DNA of 64,000 nucleotides from Bacteroidota bacterium (GCA_038746285.1 JBCDKT010000019.1:1-64000); one strand, 5' to 3'. Positions 50,907 through 59,825 are shown, counted from the first letter of the stretch. The notes: a model not told the origin generated them from the sequence alone. Made by a program: numbers and translations.

Positions 50907-51785
50907 TCAGCCGAACCGGCGCAGTGTGCCCTCGACGCCTGCGGCGTAGCCAGCGCCGAAGTGGTTGAGGTGGTTGACGAGGTGGTACAGGTTGTAGACC
51001 TCGCGCCGCTCGGGGTAGCCCGGCTCCAGCGGCCACGCAGCGCGGCAGGCGTCGTAGAACCGCCGGCCGAACCCGCCGAAGAGTTCCGTCATCGCGAGGT
51101 CCGCTTCGCGGTGACCGACGTAGGTTGCCGGGTCGATGAGCGCGGCGCAGCCGTCTGCAGCGGCGAGGACGTTGCCGCTCCACAGGTCGCCGTGGAGGAC
51201 CGAGGCGGGCGGCGAGGCAGGCAGCAGGTCATCCAGCCGGTCGAGGAGCCGGCCGGCCGGCTCGTCCCACGCTGTGCGCCAGCGGCCGGTCTTGCGGGCG
51301 AGGGCGATCTGCGGCTCCAGCCGCTGCGAGCGGAAGAAGTCGGGCCAGCGCTCCGCCCACGCGTTAGCCTGCTCGATCCGTCCGATGAAGTTGTCGACCT
51401 CGAACCCGTAGCGGCGGTCCTTCGCCGCGTGCCGGTGCAGCACGGCCAGCCCCTCGCCAAAGCGCTGCCAGAACCCGTCGCCCTTCGCGCCTGGCTCGAC
51501 CCAGTCCATCAGCAGGAACCCCGGCTCCGGGCCGCCGGCGTTCTGGGCGGCGATGACCTCGGGGATGACAAGCGGCGAGTCGGCAGCGCGCAGCGCCCGT
51601 AGCCCCGCCGCCTCAGCCTCGAAGGTCAGCCCGGCGTCGCCTCCGCTCCACTTCAGAAAAAAGCGGCCCTGCTCCGTGTCGATGCGCGTCGCGTTGGCGA
51701 TGCATCCGCCGCCGACGGAGACGGCGTGCTGCACCGCGCCGACGTGCGCGCGGAGGCCGGCGGTGACGGACTCGGGGAGCGTCAC
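50907..51785 (-). CDS. Fructosamine kinase family protein
   Basis: 292 aa, protein-kinase-like fold. GCIANATRIDTEQGRFFLKW carries the ATP-binding Lys, LLMDWVEPG the hinge, SVLHGDLWSGNVLAAADG the catalytic loop HGDxxxxN and LIDPATYVGHREADLAMTELFGG the metal Asp, all typical of fructosamine-3-kinases that repair glycated amines. It starts at GTG 51785, overlapping the stop of the upstream phosphatase (GTGA). In other bacteria the same two genes are often neighbours. Confidence 0.94.
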   Translation of the reverse strand: MTLPESVTAGLRAHVGAVQHAVSVGGGCIANATRIDTEQGRFFLKWSGGDAGLTFEAEAAGLRALRAADSPLVIPEVIAAQNAGGPEPGFLLMDWVEPGAKGDGFWQRFGEGLAVLHRHAAKDRRYGFEVDNFIGRIEQANAWAERWPDFFRSQRLEPQIALARKTGRWRTAWDEPAGRLLDRLDDLLPASPPASVLHGDLWSGNVLAAADGCAALIDPATYVGHREADLAMTELFGGFGRRFYDACRAAWPLEPGYPERREVYNLYHLVNHLNHFGAGYAAGVEGTLRRFG

Positions 51786-52297
51786 GCAGTCTGCTCGTCG
51801 AGGTCGTAGATCTCCCGGAACCGGTCGAGGAGCGCCCGGCTCGTGCGCTCGACGATGTCGTAGACGCGCTCGAACCCAGCCTGCCCGCCGGTGTAGGGGT
51901 CCGGCACCTGGTAGTCGCCCGGCTCGGGGTCGAACTCGCGGAAGAGGCGCACGCGCGTCCCGTGGTCGCCCGACGGGTCGAGCGCGAGCGTGTCGTGGAG
52001 GTTCGACTTGTCCATCACGAAGACATGGTCGAAGCTCTGGAGGTCGCGGCGTTCGAGCTGGCGCCCGCGGAGGTCTTCGAGGCTGATCCCGCGCCGCCGG
52101 GCCGTCGAGCGCATCCGCGCGTCCGGCGGATCCCCGGCGTGCCAGGGCCCCGTGCCGGCGGAGTCGATCTCGAAGCGGTCGGCGAGTCCTTCGTCCTGGA
52201 CGAGGTGCCGGAAGTAGCCCTCGGCGAGCGGGCTGCGGCAGATGTTGCCGAGGCAGACGAAGAGAACGCGGACGGGGTCGGAGGGCGAGCGGGACAT
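51782..52297 (-). CDS. Low-molecular-weight protein-tyrosine phosphatase
   Basis: 171 aa. The P-loop FVCLGNICRSPLAEG gives the C-x5-R-S signature (Cys near residue 15), and DPYTGGQAGFERVYDIVE carries the general-acid Asp in the family's DPY motif. Start ATG 52297 (MSRSPSDPVRVLF); the longer frame to 52627 crosses the repeat tract. Overlaps the fructosamine kinase start by 4 nt. LMW-PTPs can act on fructosamine-6-phosphate-like substrates, which would fit the neighbour (inference). Confidence 0.94.
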   Translation of the reverse strand: MSRSPSDPVRVLFVCLGNICRSPLAEGYFRHLVQDEGLADRFEIDSAGTGPWHAGDPPDARMRSTARRRGISLEDLRGRQLERRDLQSFDHVFVMDKSNLHDTLALDPSGDHGTRVRLFREFDPEPGDYQVPDPYTGGQAGFERVYDIVERTSRALLDRFREIYDLDEQTA

Positions 52298-52451
52298 GGC
52301 CAGGGCGAGTGGGTGAGGGCGAGCGCTTCTATGCGCGCCGGCCCCGGCAGGATGCAGAGAGCCTGTGGAAAGTGCGCCCGCGGCGCGGAATGGGAGGAGT
52401 GGGGCGAACGGGAAGAACGGGCGTTGGTGCCAGGCGCGAAGGTCCCAGTAG

Positions 52452-52508
52452 CTTTCTCGGCTTTTCTTTCCACTCCTCCCACTCCTCCCACTCCTCCCAC
52501 TCCTCCCA
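52452..52508. repeat. 9-bp tandem repeat (CACTCCTCC, 4 copies) with conserved 19-nt leader
   Basis: CTTTCTCGGCTTTTCTTTC at 52452-52470 is identical to window bases 1-19 and is followed by four CACTCCTCC units, then a degenerate one. Here it lies in the divergent region between the phosphatase gene and dxs. Confidence 0.93.
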
Positions 52509-52582
52509 CACTCCTGCTCGCCTTTCAGTTTATATTGAAACCCGCTCCAGGCCGCTGCGTCCACGCCCGACCTGCCTGCCAG

Positions 52583-52590
52583 TATATTTC
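52583..52590 (+). promoter_or_regulatory. Candidate -7 box (TATATTTC) for dxs
   Basis: TATATTTC starts 59 nt before the dxs ATG and fits TAnnTTTg. Confidence 0.4.
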
Positions 52591-52641
52591 CCGGGCGGTG
52601 CCCGCTCCCGACGCTCTCCCCTCTCACCCTCTGCTTTGCTG

Positions 52642-54588
52642 ATGCCCTCCGCCGATGTGATGTTCAAGCCCGGCACGCTCCTCGCCCAGATCGACAGCCC
52701 GGCGGACTTGCGGGCGCTGCCGGAGGACCAGCTCCCCCAGGTGTGCGACGAACTCCGGGACTACATCATCGACGTCGTAGCCGTGCACGGGGGGCACTTC
52801 GGCGCCTCGCTCGGCGTGGTCGAGATGACCGTCGCGGCGCACTACGTGTTCGACACCCCGCAGGACCAGCTCGTGTGGGACGTCGGGCACCAGGCCTACG
52901 GGCACAAGGTCCTCACCGGCCGGCGCGACAGCTTCCCCACGCAGCGGAAGTACGGCGGCCTCTCCGGCTTCCCGAAGCGCTCCGAGAGCGTCTACGACAC
53001 CTTCGGCGTAGCCCACGCCAGCACCTCGATCTCGGCCGCGCTCGGCATGGCGAAGGCGCGCGACATCAAGGGCACGGGCGAGAAGGTCGTCGCCATCATC
53101 GGCGACGGGGCGATGACGGGCGGCCTCGCCTTCGAGGGCCTCAACAACGCCGGCACCGCGGGGAGCGATCTCCTCGTGATCCTGAACGACAACCGGATGA
53201 GCATCGACCCCAACGTGGGCGCGCTCAACGAGTACCTCGCCCAGGTCGCCAGCGGGAAGGCGTGGAACGAGCTCCGCGACGACGTGTGGCAGTTCTTCGA
53301 GAAGCTCCGCGGCGTCGGCGGCGGGACGCTCCAGAAGATCGCGGCGCGCGTCGAGAACGGCCTCAAGGCGACCCTCACGCCGGGGATGCTCTTCGAGGCA
53401 CTCGGCTTCCGCTACTTTGGGCCGGTCGACGGGCACGACGTGAACGCGGTCGTGGACCGGCTCCAGAACCTGAAGGACCTCAAGGGCCCGATCCTCCTCC
53501 ACACGCTCACGACGAAGGGCAAGGGCTTTGCCCCAGCCGAGGCCGACCAGGTCAAGTGGCACGCCTCCGGCTCGCCCTTCGACAAGGTCACCGGCAAGAG
53601 TCTCGCCGTGGCGACGTCCAATGGCACGAAGCCGCCCAAGTGGCAGGACGTCTTCGGGCGCGCCGTGATCGAGCTCGCCGAGGCCGACGAGCGCATCGTC
53701 GGCATCACGGCAGCGATGCCGAGCGGGACGAGCCTGAAGTACATGATCGCCGAGATGCCGGACCGGGCGTTCGACGTCGGGATCGCTGAGATGCACGGCG
53801 TCGTCTTCGCCGCCGGGCTCGCCACGCAGGGCCTCAAGCCGTTCGTGGCGATCTACTCGACGTTCCTCCAGCGCGCCTACGACGGCGTCGTCCACGACGT
53901 GGCGCTCCAGGACCTGCCGGTGGTCTTCTGCATGGACCGCGCGGGCGTCGCCGGAGCCGACGGGCCGACGCACCACGGCGCGCTCGACATCCCCTACCTC
54001 CGCTGTATCCCGAACATCGTCTGCGCCGCCCCGCTCGACGAGCAGGACCTCCGCGACCTGATGTTCACCGCCGCCGCCTACGACGACGGGCCGTTCGCCA
54101 TCCGTTACCCGCGTGGGGCAGCCACGGGCATGACGCTCCGCCCGGACTTTGAAGCTATCGAGATCGGCACAGGGCGCAGGGTGGCCGACGGCACCGACAT
54201 CGCCTTCCTGAGCTACGGCGCGATCGGGCAGTACGTCCACGAGGCCCGCGAGCGCCTGCGCGCCCACGGCGTCGATGCGGCCCACTACGACCTCCGCTTC
54301 TGCAAGCCGCTCGACCACGCCCTCCTCGCCGAGGTGTTCGCCAGGTTCGACAAGGTGATTACCGTAGAGGACGGCGTCACGGTCGGCGGGGCGGGCACCG
54401 CCGTCCTCGAATGGATGGCCGAGCACGCCGAGACCCCGGCCGACGTGCTCCGCCTCGGGCTCCCGGACCACTTCGTTGAGCACGGCTCGCAGCGCGAACT
54501 GCACGACGAAGTCGGCATCGGGCCAGACGGCCTCGTGGAGCACGCCCTCGCCTTTCTGGGCCAGGAACAGCACACCGAGGCCGCCTGA
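52642..54588 (+). CDS. dxs: 1-deoxy-D-xylulose-5-phosphate synthase
   Basis: Thiamine-diphosphate enzyme starting the MEP isoprenoid pathway, 648 aa. The N-terminal HGGHFGASLGVVEMTVAAH, DVGHQAYGHKVLTGR, the TPP motif GDGAMTGGLAFEGLNNAG, RYFGPVDGHDV and the transketolase C-terminal RAGVAGADGPTHHGALDI are all intact. ATG 52642 is used; an internal ATG at 52660 (MFKPGTLLAQIDSP) is closer to the usual family start and cannot be excluded. Monocistronic by position. Confidence 0.97.
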   Translation: MPSADVMFKPGTLLAQIDSPADLRALPEDQLPQVCDELRDYIIDVVAVHGGHFGASLGVVEMTVAAHYVFDTPQDQLVWDVGHQAYGHKVLTGRRDSFPTQRKYGGLSGFPKRSESVYDTFGVAHASTSISAALGMAKARDIKGTGEKVVAIIGDGAMTGGLAFEGLNNAGTAGSDLLVILNDNRMSIDPNVGALNEYLAQVASGKAWNELRDDVWQFFEKLRGVGGGTLQKIAARVENGLKATLTPGMLFEALGFRYFGPVDGHDVNAVVDRLQNLKDLKGPILLHTLTTKGKGFAPAEADQVKWHASGSPFDKVTGKSLAVATSNGTKPPKWQDVFGRAVIELAEADERIVGITAAMPSGTSLKYMIAEMPDRAFDVGIAEMHGVVFAAGLATQGLKPFVAIYSTFLQRAYDGVVHDVALQDLPVVFCMDRAGVAGADGPTHHGALDIPYLRCIPNIVCAAPLDEQDLRDLMFTAAAYDDGPFAIRYPRGAATGMTLRPDFEAIEIGTGRRVADGTDIAFLSYGAIGQYVHEARERLRAHGVDAAHYDLRFCKPLDHALLAEVFARFDKVITVEDGVTVGGAGTAVLEWMAEHAETPADVLRLGLPDHFVEHGSQRELHDEVGIGPDGLVEHALAFLGQEQHTEAA

Positions 54589-54720
54589 GAGGGCGCGCGC
54601 GGCCTTTCCGCCTGATCGGTTTCGTCTCTCTACCTGACTCACGGGCTCATCGCTGCTCCGCGTGCGGTACCGTCACAACGAAGGCACAAGTATTGCACAT
54701 GCATCCTGTAGCGTCTTCGC

Positions 54721-54728
54721 TACCTTTG
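54721..54728 (+). promoter_or_regulatory. -7 box (TACCTTTG, exact TAnnTTTG) for the first PEGA gene
   Basis: Exact match to the Bacteroidota TAnnTTTG element, 41 nt before the ATG at 54762. A clear -33 TTTG is not seen at the usual spacing. Confidence 0.5.
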
Positions 54729-54761
54729 GCCTCCGCATAGAGGCGAATCCGTTCCCCTCCC

Positions 54762-55688
54762 ATGAGTGAGCGACTTCCCGATTCTGCCTCGCGTGCCCGT
54801 CCCATGCCCCCGCCACCGCGGACGGCACCACCACCGTCTGCACCGCCGAAGCCGCTGCGGTCCGGCATCCACCCGCTCGCGTTCATCGGCCTCCTCGTCG
54901 CGGCGCTCGGGCTCGGGCTCGGGCTGCTGCTGCTTCCCGAGAAGGAGAGCGAGGAACTGACCGAGGCCGAGGTGCAGGCGCTCGTCCACGCGGCCGCCGA
55001 CCCGACCTCGCCTTCCTCCACCGACCGGTGGACGACGCCTGCCCAGCCCTCGACGCTGCGCCTCACGACGGAGCCGCTCGGGGCCGAGGTGCGGATCGAC
55101 GGTCGCTACGCGGGCCTGACACCGCTCGAACTCGACCACCTCGGGCCGGATTTCTACGACGTGACGCTGCGCCTACCGGGCCATGCTCCGCTCGACACGG
55201 CTCTCTACCTCGCCAGCGGCTCCGTGTTCGCGCTCGACGTGGCGATGACTCCGCGACGGCAGGAGGCCGCTTCTGCCACCCCGGACCTCGTCGCAGCATC
55301 CACGGACGCGCTGCCCGCGGAGCCGGTACCGGCACCCGACAGGCCCCGCACGAGCATCGACCAGCCGGGGACACCTGCCGGCGGTGGAGCCGCTCCCCGA
55401 CGCCCGGCCCCCAAGCCGTCGCCGCGGCCCTCTTTCGCAAGCGCGAGCCCCGAGGACCTGCAGCGCGTGAGCCACACCGGGTCGCTCTCCGTATCGTCCA
55501 AGCCGGTAGGTGCCGAGGTGCTCATCGACGGCGTCCCACACGGGCGCGCGCCCCTCTCGCTGAGCGGGCTTCGTCCCGGGTTCTACGTCGTGACGCTGAC
55601 CCTCCCGGGCGAGACGCCGGTCTCGTACCGAGCCGAGGTGACGGCCCAGGCGGTCTCCGTCGTCAAGGGAGCCTTCCCGCGCGATTAA
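54762..55688 (+). CDS. PEGA-domain membrane protein 1
   Basis: 308 aa. A cytoplasmic proline-rich N-terminus (MPPPPRTAPPPSAPPKP) is followed by one membrane segment (about 37-58), then two PEGA domains: STLRLTTEPLGAEVRIDGRY then GLTPLELDHLGPDFYDVTL, and GSLSVSSKPVGAEVLIDGVP then GRAPLSLSGLRPGFYVVTL. A long proline/alanine linker separates them. PEGA domains are short surface-exposed beta domains found in S-layer-like and signalling proteins. Paralogous to the next gene. Confidence 0.85.
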   Translation: MSERLPDSASRARPMPPPPRTAPPPSAPPKPLRSGIHPLAFIGLLVAALGLGLGLLLLPEKESEELTEAEVQALVHAAADPTSPSSTDRWTTPAQPSTLRLTTEPLGAEVRIDGRYAGLTPLELDHLGPDFYDVTLRLPGHAPLDTALYLASGSVFALDVAMTPRRQEAASATPDLVAASTDALPAEPVPAPDRPRTSIDQPGTPAGGGAAPRRPAPKPSPRPSFASASPEDLQRVSHTGSLSVSSKPVGAEVLIDGVPHGRAPLSLSGLRPGFYVVTLTLPGETPVSYRAEVTAQAVSVVKGAFPRD

Positions 55689-55933
55689 GCGGCGAGGACG
55701 CCTCCGCACGTTGACGCGGCGCACGTCTCCTAGTGGACTGGCAGGCAATTTGCTCTGTGGTGAGGCGTATATGCTGTGCGTGCTAGAGGTTTTGCGCGAG
55801 TTCCAAGAACGGCCCGCCGCATGCTGCGCACCCCGTCTGTAGTTTCTACTCCCCCGCTGCCCCACCCCGACCACCGGCCAGCAGCAGACCCAGAGCCAGA
55901 GCTTCTAGGCGAGACTGACCCCCGCCCCGCCCG

Positions 55934-57055
55934 ATGACACCCCCCGAACACTCGGTCAGCCCCAAGCGGCGCATCCCAGCCGGTTCTTTCGAGCCAATGG
56001 GTGGGCCGAACTACGCGCCGCCAAGCGCGATGCAGGCTCAGCCTCCGCCGCTGCCCTTCTCGGCCCGCATCCCGCCGCCGCTGCTGTTCGGCTTCCTTCT
56101 CGCAGTTCTCCTGGGCGCGGGTGGCTTCCTGTTCTTCTCCTCCAGCGCCGAGCCGGAAGAAGAACTCACGGCCGAGACCATCGGGGCGCTCATCCACGAG
56201 CAGGAGCAAACCGTCCGGGAGAGTGCGGCTGCCATCACCGAGAGCCGGACCGGCTCGGCCGTGCTGGAGATCGAGACCTACCCCGCGGGGGCGCGCGTCA
56301 TGATCGACGGGCAGCGGGCGGGCGAGACGCCGGTGCGCCGTGACCGTCTAGCCTCGCAGTGGTACGTCCTCTCGATCTGGAAAAACGGCCACCTGCCCGT
56401 CGACTCGCTCGTCTACCTCGAACCCGGACAGCGGACCCGACTGGCCGTAACGCTGACGCCCGACGGTCTCACCGATCTCGACCTCGCCGAGCCCGGCCTG
56501 GCCGGCGCGCCGCTGCCCGAGCCGGTCGCTCCAGCCGCGCAGCCGCCCCGCACCTCGCCGCCGGCCCGGCAGTCCCAGGCCGGTGCACCGACGACCGCGC
56601 CCGTTCCAGCCCGGACGGGATCGCTCAGCGTAACGTCCCGCCCGTCCGGGGCGTCCGTGACGCTCGGCGGCCGCAGCGTCGGCACGACGCCGGTCAGCCT
56701 GAGCGGACTCGCCCCCGGCAGCCACACCGTAGGGCTCGCGCTCGCCGACTACGAGACGCAGTCGATCCAGGTGGACGTCGCAGCGGGCCAGCGCAACACG
56801 GTGCAGGCCGCGATGACACCGGTCGAGGTGGTGCCGCAGACCGGCTCACTGAGCGTCATCGTCCACCCGTGGGGATCGATCTACATCAATGGCACCCTGC
56901 ACGCGCGCGACACCGACCTCCGCTACGAGGTGGCGCTGCCGGTCGGCACGCACCGGGTCCGGGTCGAGCACCCTGCCCTCGGGGCGTGGGAGCGCACCGT
57001 CGAGGTGACGCCGGACCAGCCGGCGTCGCTGACCGCCAACCTGAGCCCCCGCTAG
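55934..57055 (+). CDS. PEGA-domain membrane protein 2
   Basis: 373 aa with the same design as its upstream neighbour: proline-rich start (QAQPPPLPFSARIPPPL), one membrane segment (about 53-72), then three PEGA-like domains (SAVLEIETYPAGARVMIDGQ; GSLSVTSRPSGASVTLGGRS then GTTPVSLSGLAPGSHTVGL; GSLSVIVHPWGSIYINGTLH). Both share a LTAE(T/V)xxLxHxx segment after the membrane helix (ELTAETIGALIHEQEQ against ELTEAEVQALVHAAAD). So a tandem duplication with domain gain. The function is unknown; exported scaffold or sensor is inferred. Confidence 0.85.
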   Translation: MTPPEHSVSPKRRIPAGSFEPMGGPNYAPPSAMQAQPPPLPFSARIPPPLLFGFLLAVLLGAGGFLFFSSSAEPEEELTAETIGALIHEQEQTVRESAAAITESRTGSAVLEIETYPAGARVMIDGQRAGETPVRRDRLASQWYVLSIWKNGHLPVDSLVYLEPGQRTRLAVTLTPDGLTDLDLAEPGLAGAPLPEPVAPAAQPPRTSPPARQSQAGAPTTAPVPARTGSLSVTSRPSGASVTLGGRSVGTTPVSLSGLAPGSHTVGLALADYETQSIQVDVAAGQRNTVQAAMTPVEVVPQTGSLSVIVHPWGSIYINGTLHARDTDLRYEVALPVGTHRVRVEHPALGAWERTVEVTPDQPASLTANLSPR

Positions 57056-57137
57056 TCCGCCGCCGCTTTTTCCTCGAAAGGAAGACATCTGATCACGGCC
57101 TGCTCCGCCTGCAGCCATCCCCCAGCCACTGGATTGC

Positions 57138-57146
57138 AGAGGAGGT
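57138..57146 (+). promoter_or_regulatory. Shine-Dalgarno-like site deciding a TTG start
   Basis: AGAGGAGGT with GGAGG ending 7 nt before TTG 57153. It is one of few clear SD sequences in the window and supports the TTG start. Confidence 0.6.
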
Positions 57147-57152
57147 AGTCGC

Positions 57153-58181
57153 TTGAACGTCTGGCCTGTCGTTTTTCTAGCGAGTCTAGGGCTCGCGCTC
57201 GCCACCCCCGCCCTCGCTCAGGCTCCGTGCACGGCCTCGCTCGCTGCGGCCCAGGCGTACTACGTGGACCAGGACTTCGCGGTCTCGGAGACCCTGCTGC
57301 AGGAGTGCGTCACGCGACCCGACGTGGACGAGGCCACGGCGGTGCAGGTCCACCGCCTCCTGGCGCTCGTCTACCTCCGGCAGGAGAAGCGCTTCGAGGC
57401 CGAGCGGATCGTGACCCTGCTGCTGAGCCGCTCGTTCGGCTACGAGCCGGACCCGGTGCTCGACCCGCCGGACTACGTGGCCCTCGTCGAGTCGATCAAA
57501 GCGCCGCTCCGCATCGAACGTGAGCAGGCCGTCACCACGCGCGAGACGCTGCCCGCCGCAGCGCCCGGCGAGGTGCCAGCGCGGCAGCAGGCGGCACCCC
57601 GCGCCCTCTACGCCCACGCGACGCTCGGGGCCGGGAGCTACGGCGGCGAGCGCGGTGCCAGCGGCACCTCGTGGCTTGGCGACGTCGTCCAGAACAGCGG
57701 CGTCTCGCTCAGCCTCGGGGTCGACCTCCGCGCAGGCAGGACGCTCGGGGCCAGCGTCAGCTACCGGCTCCACCACATTCCCCCGCTTCTGACCCTGCGC
57801 TCGGCCGACCGCTTCGGCGAGGTCGGGCCGCAGATCGACCCGGAAACCTCCAGCCGGTGGGTGCACCTGGTCGCGCTCCAGGGCCGGGCGTTCTACCCGC
57901 TCCGAGGCCGCGTCGTACCCTACGTCGAGTTTGGCGTGAGCGGCGCGGTCAGCCGGATCAACGACACGGTGCGCGCCGGCTTCGGTCCGCGAGGCGGCCT
58001 CGGGCTCGACGTGCAGGTGGCCCCGCAGCTTGCGGCGTTTGCGGGCTTCAGCGCCGCGCTCATCTTGCCCGGCAACGCCGTAGACCACATCGACAGGCGA
58101 GGACGCCTGGGCGGCCAGCGCAGCAGCGACCTGCTCTCGTTCGCCGAGGTCGGCGTCCGGTACCGCCTCGTGGCCTGGTAG
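57153..58181 (+). CDS. Exported protein: TPR-like N-terminus plus outer-membrane-like barrel
   Basis: 342 aa starting at TTG 57153, backed by an SD-like GGAGG. A signal peptide (WPVVFLASLGLALATPALAQ) precedes a helical TPR-like part (AQAYYVDQDFAVSETLLQEC; LVYLRQEKRFEAERIVTLLL) and DPPDYVALVESIKAPLRIER, followed by about 170 residues of amphipathic strands (YAHATLGAGSYGGERGAS; YLRAG-type turns; YVEFGVSGAVSRIND) ending VGVRYRLVAW. It closes the PEGA block, so it may be the outer-membrane partner of the two PEGA proteins (inference). Confidence 0.75.
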   Translation: MNVWPVVFLASLGLALATPALAQAPCTASLAAAQAYYVDQDFAVSETLLQECVTRPDVDEATAVQVHRLLALVYLRQEKRFEAERIVTLLLSRSFGYEPDPVLDPPDYVALVESIKAPLRIEREQAVTTRETLPAAAPGEVPARQQAAPRALYAHATLGAGSYGGERGASGTSWLGDVVQNSGVSLSLGVDLRAGRTLGASVSYRLHHIPPLLTLRSADRFGEVGPQIDPETSSRWVHLVALQGRAFYPLRGRVVPYVEFGVSGAVSRINDTVRAGFGPRGGLGLDVQVAPQLAAFAGFSAALILPGNAVDHIDRRGRLGGQRSSDLLSFAEVGVRYRLVAW

Positions 58182-58243
58182 ACGCTCGAAACTTCCCGGC
58201 ACGAGTGGGATTTACGACGCGTCGTCCGTCTGCCTCGCCGTCC

Positions 58244-58741
58244 ATGCTGTTTCCTGACCTTCCCCCCGACGCCCGCGTGTGGGTGTTCACCGCCGACCGC
58301 TCGCTCAGCCCCGACGAGCAGGACCGGCTGCTCGGTGCCATGCGACAGTTCACCGCGCAGTGGGGCTCGCATGGACGGCCCGTGCCGGGCGAGGCCACCG
58401 TGCTGCACGACCGCTTTCTCGTCGTGGCGGCTCACCTCCAGGGCGGGGTCTCGGGGTGCGGGATCGACAGCATGACGCACGCCGCCGAAGCCGCCGGCCA
58501 GGCCCTCGGGATAGACTGGATCGGCGGGCTCCAGGTCGTCTACCGAGACGCCAGCGGTGCCGTGCAGGCGCTGCCTCGGGCCGCATTCCGGGACCAGGTC
58601 CGCGCCGGGGCCGTCACAGCCGACACCCTCGTCTTCGTCACGACCGTAGACACCGTCGAGAACCTGCGCAGCGGCGGGCTGGAGCGGCCGGCCCATGCCG
58701 CGTGGCACGCCCGCGTGTTTCGCCTCGCCCACCCCGTCTGA
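58244..58741 (+). CDS. Conserved Bacteroidota protein of unknown function
   Basis: 165 aa. Matches from memory a small cytosolic Bacteroidota family often mislabelled 'ABC transporter ATPase': ARVWVFTADRSLSPDEQDRL, FTAQWGSHGRPVPGEATVLH, RFLVVAAH, the GCGIDSMTHAAEAAGQALGID segment and WHARVF near the end. No Walker motifs are present, so that name is not supported. Start ATG 58244. It lies 1 nt before the K+ channel gene and may be cotranscribed. Confidence 0.75.
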   Translation: MLFPDLPPDARVWVFTADRSLSPDEQDRLLGAMRQFTAQWGSHGRPVPGEATVLHDRFLVVAAHLQGGVSGCGIDSMTHAAEAAGQALGIDWIGGLQVVYRDASGAVQALPRAAFRDQVRAGAVTADTLVFVTTVDTVENLRSGGLERPAHAAWHARVFRLAHPV

Positions 58742-58742
58742 C

Positions 58743-59816
58743 GTGTCCCCCGGCTTCGTCGAACGCATCGCTGCCCGCGTGGCCCAGATGGACGGGCCGA
58801 AGCGGGAGATCTTCGTCGCCAACCTCGCTCTGCTCCTGCTCGTCATCATCGGGACGGCCGGGTACGAGCTCATCGAGGGGATGAGCGCGCTCGACGGCCT
58901 GTACATGACCTTCATCACCCTGACCACGATTGGATTCGCAGAAGTCCACCCGCTCTCCGGCGCGGGCAAAGTCTTCACGATCATACTCTCTATCTTCGGC
59001 ATCGGGATCGTCGCGTTCGTGGCGACGCGATCGGTTCAGGTGCTCGTCCTCTCCCGACATCTCAGGCACCGCGTCATGCAGCGCAAAATCGACCGTCTTG
59101 AGGGTCACTACGTGGTCTGCGGCTACGGCCGCCTCGGCCGCCGCATCGCTGCCAGCCTCGCCGAGGCTGGGCGCGACCTCGTCGTGATCGAGCGTGACCT
59201 GGAGCGCGTCGCGGTGCTCGAAGCCGAGGGGGTTCCACACGTCGAGGGCAACGCCGAGGAGGAGGCGACGCTGCGCGCGGCCGGCATCGAGCGGGCGCAG
59301 GGACTCGTCCTGACCCTGCCCGAGGACAGCGCGAACGTCTTCGTCACCCTCACCGCCAAAGAGCTGCGGCCCGATGTGTTCGCGCTCGCCCGGACGAACG
59401 AGCACCGCAACACCCGCAAGCTCCTCCGCTCCGGCGTCGACAAGGTGATCTCGCCGTACGAGATCGGGGCCGACCGGATGGCCCAGGTCATCCTGCGCCC
59501 CCATGTGGACCAGTTCATGGAGAAGGTGCTCCACGTCGATGCGCTCGACCTGCGCATGGAGGAGGTCCGCGTCGGGGCCGGCTCGCTGCTCGACGGCCGC
59601 TCGCTGGCCGAGAGCGACTTCCGCAACCGCTTCAACGCGGTCGTAATCGCCTTTCTGAACGAGGACGCAAACGAGTGGCGGTTTAACCCCAGCGCGACCG
59701 CGACGATGGAGGCAGGAGACATCCTTATCGTCCTCGGTGACCACGACATGATCGAACGGCTTCGGCGCGAAGGCGGCAGCGAAGCCCGCCCGCGTCGCAG
59801 GCACGCCGAACCGTGA
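58743..59816 (+). CDS. Two-transmembrane potassium channel with RCK/TrkA domains
   Basis: 357 aa from GTG 58743, which is directly after the previous stop. Two membrane segments (about 24-42 and 75-96) flank a pore helix and filter TTIGFAEVHP (TIGFAEV at about 62-68; typical TVGYGDV). An RCK_N domain follows (VVCGYGRLGRRIAASLAEAG with the GxGxxG loop, then VIERDLERV and EGNAEEEATL), and an RCK_C at about 270-345. Resembles MthK/Kch ligand-gated channels; changed filter residues leave selectivity uncertain. Confidence 0.9.
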   Translation: MSPGFVERIAARVAQMDGPKREIFVANLALLLLVIIGTAGYELIEGMSALDGLYMTFITLTTIGFAEVHPLSGAGKVFTIILSIFGIGIVAFVATRSVQVLVLSRHLRHRVMQRKIDRLEGHYVVCGYGRLGRRIAASLAEAGRDLVVIERDLERVAVLEAEGVPHVEGNAEEEATLRAAGIERAQGLVLTLPEDSANVFVTLTAKELRPDVFALARTNEHRNTRKLLRSGVDKVISPYEIGADRMAQVILRPHVDQFMEKVLHVDALDLRMEEVRVGAGSLLDGRSLAESDFRNRFNAVVIAFLNEDANEWRFNPSATATMEAGDILIVLGDHDMIERLRREGGSEARPRRRHAEP

Positions 59817-59825
59817 ACCCTCCGG

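Noticed and set aside
52624-54642. 672-aa minus-strand frame antisense to dxs
   Set aside because: No domains or start context; composition typical of an antisense shadow.
58244-58741. ABC transporter ATPase
   Set aside because: The name is attached to this family in databases as I recall, but no Walker A, Walker B or signature motif is present.
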